Notes under the pieces: generated by a model
Told to the model about the DNA's origin: nothing
The model's database searches: none
Seen by the model: only the letters and a program-made list of their open reading frames with translations
Shown: positions 13,574 to 15,122 of the stretch, one piece after another
How the letters are laid out: each line of letters begins with the position of its first letter
Position numbering within the stretch: position 1 is the first letter of the stretch
Source: Pirellulales bacterium
GTDB lineage: Bacteria; Planctomycetota; Planctomycetia; Pirellulales; JAICIG01
DNA: 15,122 nucleotides
Assembly (NCBI GenBank): GCA_025924495.1
Contig: JAICIG010000170.1
Location: forward strand, 1 to 15,122
Reading direction: 5' to 3'
Program-made: the position numbers and the translations under genes

Positions 13574-13618
13574 TTGCCGGGCGAGTCGCGGCCCGCAGAC
13601 CGCGACTCGCTCTGGCAA
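13574..13618 (-). terminator. Long hairpin between the MCP gene and cheY
   Basis: GCGAGTCGCGG (13581-13591) and CCGCGACTCGC (13600-13610) form a perfect 11-bp stem with an 8-base loop. It is extended past a small bulge by TTGCC/GGCAA. It begins about 20 bases after the MCP stop. No T-run follows, so it could be an intrinsic terminator variant, an attenuator or an RNA-processing/stability element that sets MCP and cheY expression apart. Confidence 0.5.
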
Positions 13619-13638
13619 TTTCAACCCTTGTTGTCGTC

Positions 13639-15122
13639 TTACCCGTCGCGGCGTTCGTAGACAAACTGGGCGACGAGCGACTGCAACTCGGAAGCGATCC
13701 GCGACAACTCGGTCGCAGAATGCTGCGTGTTGCTGGCGCCTTCCATGGTGCTGGCCGCGGCCTGAGCCACCGCCGTGATGTTCTGAGCGATCTCCGAGCT
13801 GCCCTTGGCGGCTTCGGCCACGTTGCGGCTGATCTCGTTGGTGGTCGCCGTCTGTTCTTCCACAGCGCCGGCGATCGTGTTCGAGATATCGCTGATCTGG
13901 TTGATCACGCCGCCGATCTCCTTGATTGCGTCGACCGCGCCCTTGGTATCGACCTGGATCGCTTCGATCTTCTGGCTGATATCTTCGGTGGCGCGGGCCG
14001 TTTCCTTGGCCAGTTCCTTGACCTCGTTGGCCACGACGGCAAAGCCTTTGCCCGCCTCTCCGGCGCGAGCGGCTTCGATCGTGGCGTTCAGGGCCAGCAG
14101 ATTGGTCTGCTCGGCGATCGAGGTGATGACCTTGATCACCTTGCCGATCTCGGCGCTGCTCTCGCCGAGCTTGCCGATCGTGGCGTTCGTGGTGCTAGCC
14201 ACGGTGACCGCCGAACCGGCCACCTTGGCGGCATCGGCGGCGTTCTTGGCGATCTCCTTGATGCTGGCGCTCATCTCTTCGACGCCGGTGGCCACGGTCT
14301 GCACGTTCTTGCTGACCTGCTCGGAAGCGGCCGAAACGACATTGGCCTGAGCCGCCGTCTCTTCGGCATTGGCGCTCATCTGCGTGCTGACCGCGGTCAG
14401 CTCTTCGGCCGAGGCCGAAAGCGTATTGGCGTTGCCGGCGATCGAACCGACGTTGGTTCGCAATCCGGCAAAGAACTTGCTGAGGCCCGAGCCCATCTGG
14501 CCGATGGCGTCTTCCCCTTCGACCGCCACGACGTGCGTCAGGTCGCCGCGTTCGGCGGCGTTGACAACTTCCAGAATGCTGTCGACTTTGCCGCTGAGCT
14601 CTTCGGCCTGAAGTTTTTCGCGTTCGGCGGCTTCGCGAACCTGCTGTTCCATGGCCAGCTTTGCGGTGATCACCTCCCAGGTGACCATCGGACCAATGTA
14701 GTTTTTATTCTGGTCGTAGATCGCGCTGACCAACAGATCGAGCGTTTCGGGACCGACTTGAATCTGGGCGCGATGCGGCAGGTTTTTGGGGTCGTTGAGA
14801 ATCCGGCGCTGATGCTCCGGCTGCTTATGGAAGATGTCGACGCTCTTGCCGACGATCTGGTCCGCCTTGATCGGCAGGTACTGCTCGAGCGCTTTGAGCT
14901 GAGTGATCGAGGCGGGGTTCAAGTAGCGGATCTTCAGTTCTCGATCGGCGTAAATGATATTGATCGGATTGTTCTCGATCATCGAAGTCATGCGGGCCGC
15001 TTCCATCTCGCGCTCGACGCGTTCGATGGCCGACGACACCAGTCGACCCACGTTGCGCAGGGCGTTGAGCCGCTCTTCGGACGGTTCCAGCGTTTCCAAG
15101 GCGAAGAAGTCCATCGTGCCCA
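13639..15122 (-). CDS. Methyl-accepting chemotaxis protein, GAF-PAS-HAMP-like-MCP (5' end outside window)
   Basis: A chemoreceptor whose N-terminus lies beyond the window. The visible start ([18 protein letters not shown], then [12 protein letters not shown]) is the end of a GAF domain, so the Met at 15114 is internal. Counting from that Met, a PAS domain covers about 45-145 ([31 protein letters not shown]), a HAMP-like linker about 175-225 ([11 protein letters not shown]), and the coiled-coil signalling domain about 230-485. The hairpin tip is at about 335-365 ([27 protein letters not shown]) and binds CheA/CheW in the family. No membrane helix is visible, so the receptor may be cytoplasmic. 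It ends QFVYERRDG with no CheR-tethering pentapeptide. It heads the visible cluster. Confidence 0.92.
   Translation of the reverse strand, partial: GTMDFFALETLEPSEERLNALRNVGRLVSSAIERVEREMEAARMTSMIENNPINIIYADRELKIRYLNPASITQLKALEQYLPIKADQIVGKSVDIFHKQPEHQRRILNDPKNLPHRAQIQVGPETLDLLVSAIYDQNKNYIGPMVTWEVITAKLAMEQQVREAAEREKLQAEELSGKVDSILEVVNAAERGDLTHVVAVEGEDAIGQMGSGLSKFFAGLRTNVGSIAGNANTLSASAEELTAVSTQMSANAEETAAQANVVSAASEQVSKNVQTVATGVEEMSASIKEIAKNAADAAKVAGSAVTVASTTNATIGKLGESSAEIGKVIKVITSIAEQTNLLALNATIEAARAGEAGKGFAVVANEVKELAKETARATEDISQKIEAIQVDTKGAVDAIKEIGGVINQISDISNTIAGAVEEQTATTNEISRNVAEAAKGSSEIAQNITAVAQAAASTMEGASNTQHSATELSRIASELQSLVAQFVYERRDG

Noticed and set aside
13395..13664. 90-residue N-terminal extension of CheY
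   Set aside because: It overlaps the MCP stop, crosses the large hairpin, has no recognisable sequence, and a good ribosome binding site precedes GTG 13394.
15112..15114. ATG as the true start of the MCP
   Set aside because: Sequence before and after it reads as the end of a GAF domain, so it is an internal methionine of a gene cut by the window.

Overview
The window looks like a chromosomal segment from a GC-rich planctomycete, probably of the Pirellulales type. The main evidence is a DUF1559 prepilin-like protein ([13 protein letters not shown] start, C-terminal H-X9-DG motif) paired with a small lipoprotein, a membrane protein carrying the FSLRHL motif common in this phylum, and intergenic DNA crowded with short palindromes. 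The assignment rests on these protein types, not on a marker gene.

Layout: (1) 1-3768 holds a two-gene module, a MerR-type regulator followed by a VIT-vWA protein. The regulator has a consensus-like promoter overlapping an inverted repeat and placed so close to the ATG that the mRNA should be leaderless. The module is bracketed by direct repeats that are decayed copies of an HNH endonuclease gene joined to a palindromic repeat pair. (2) 3768-4372 is gene-free repeat DNA. (3) 4373-5936 (minus) holds a fuller but broken copy of that endonuclease, resembling the sulfur-binding-domain (SBD) plus HNH family, next to an apparently intact HNH_2-type endonuclease. (4) 5937-6485 is gene-free. (5) 6486-7916 is the lipoprotein/DUF1559 pair, separated by a palindrome array. 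(6) 7991-8869 (minus) is a polytopic membrane protein. (7) 8870-10452 is about 1.6 kb of stacked repeats: six hairpin units, two MITE-like elements and several other palindrome families. (8) 10453-15122 (minus) is a chemotaxis-type cluster in the order MCP (cut by the window edge), cheY, cheB, cheR, cheX.

How the genes work together: the MCP senses through GAF/PAS domains, CheR and CheB set its methylation, CheY is the phosphorylated output, and CheX probably dephosphorylates CheY. No CheA or CheW is visible. The MerR and VIT-vWA genes overlap and should be translationally coupled. The two endonuclease loci suggest a decaying DNA-defence spot. The most unusual features are the leaderless, operator-overlapped promoter of the bracketed module, the repeated copies of the endonuclease gene around it, and the dense GTAG-footed palindromes, which resemble REP/BIME elements.
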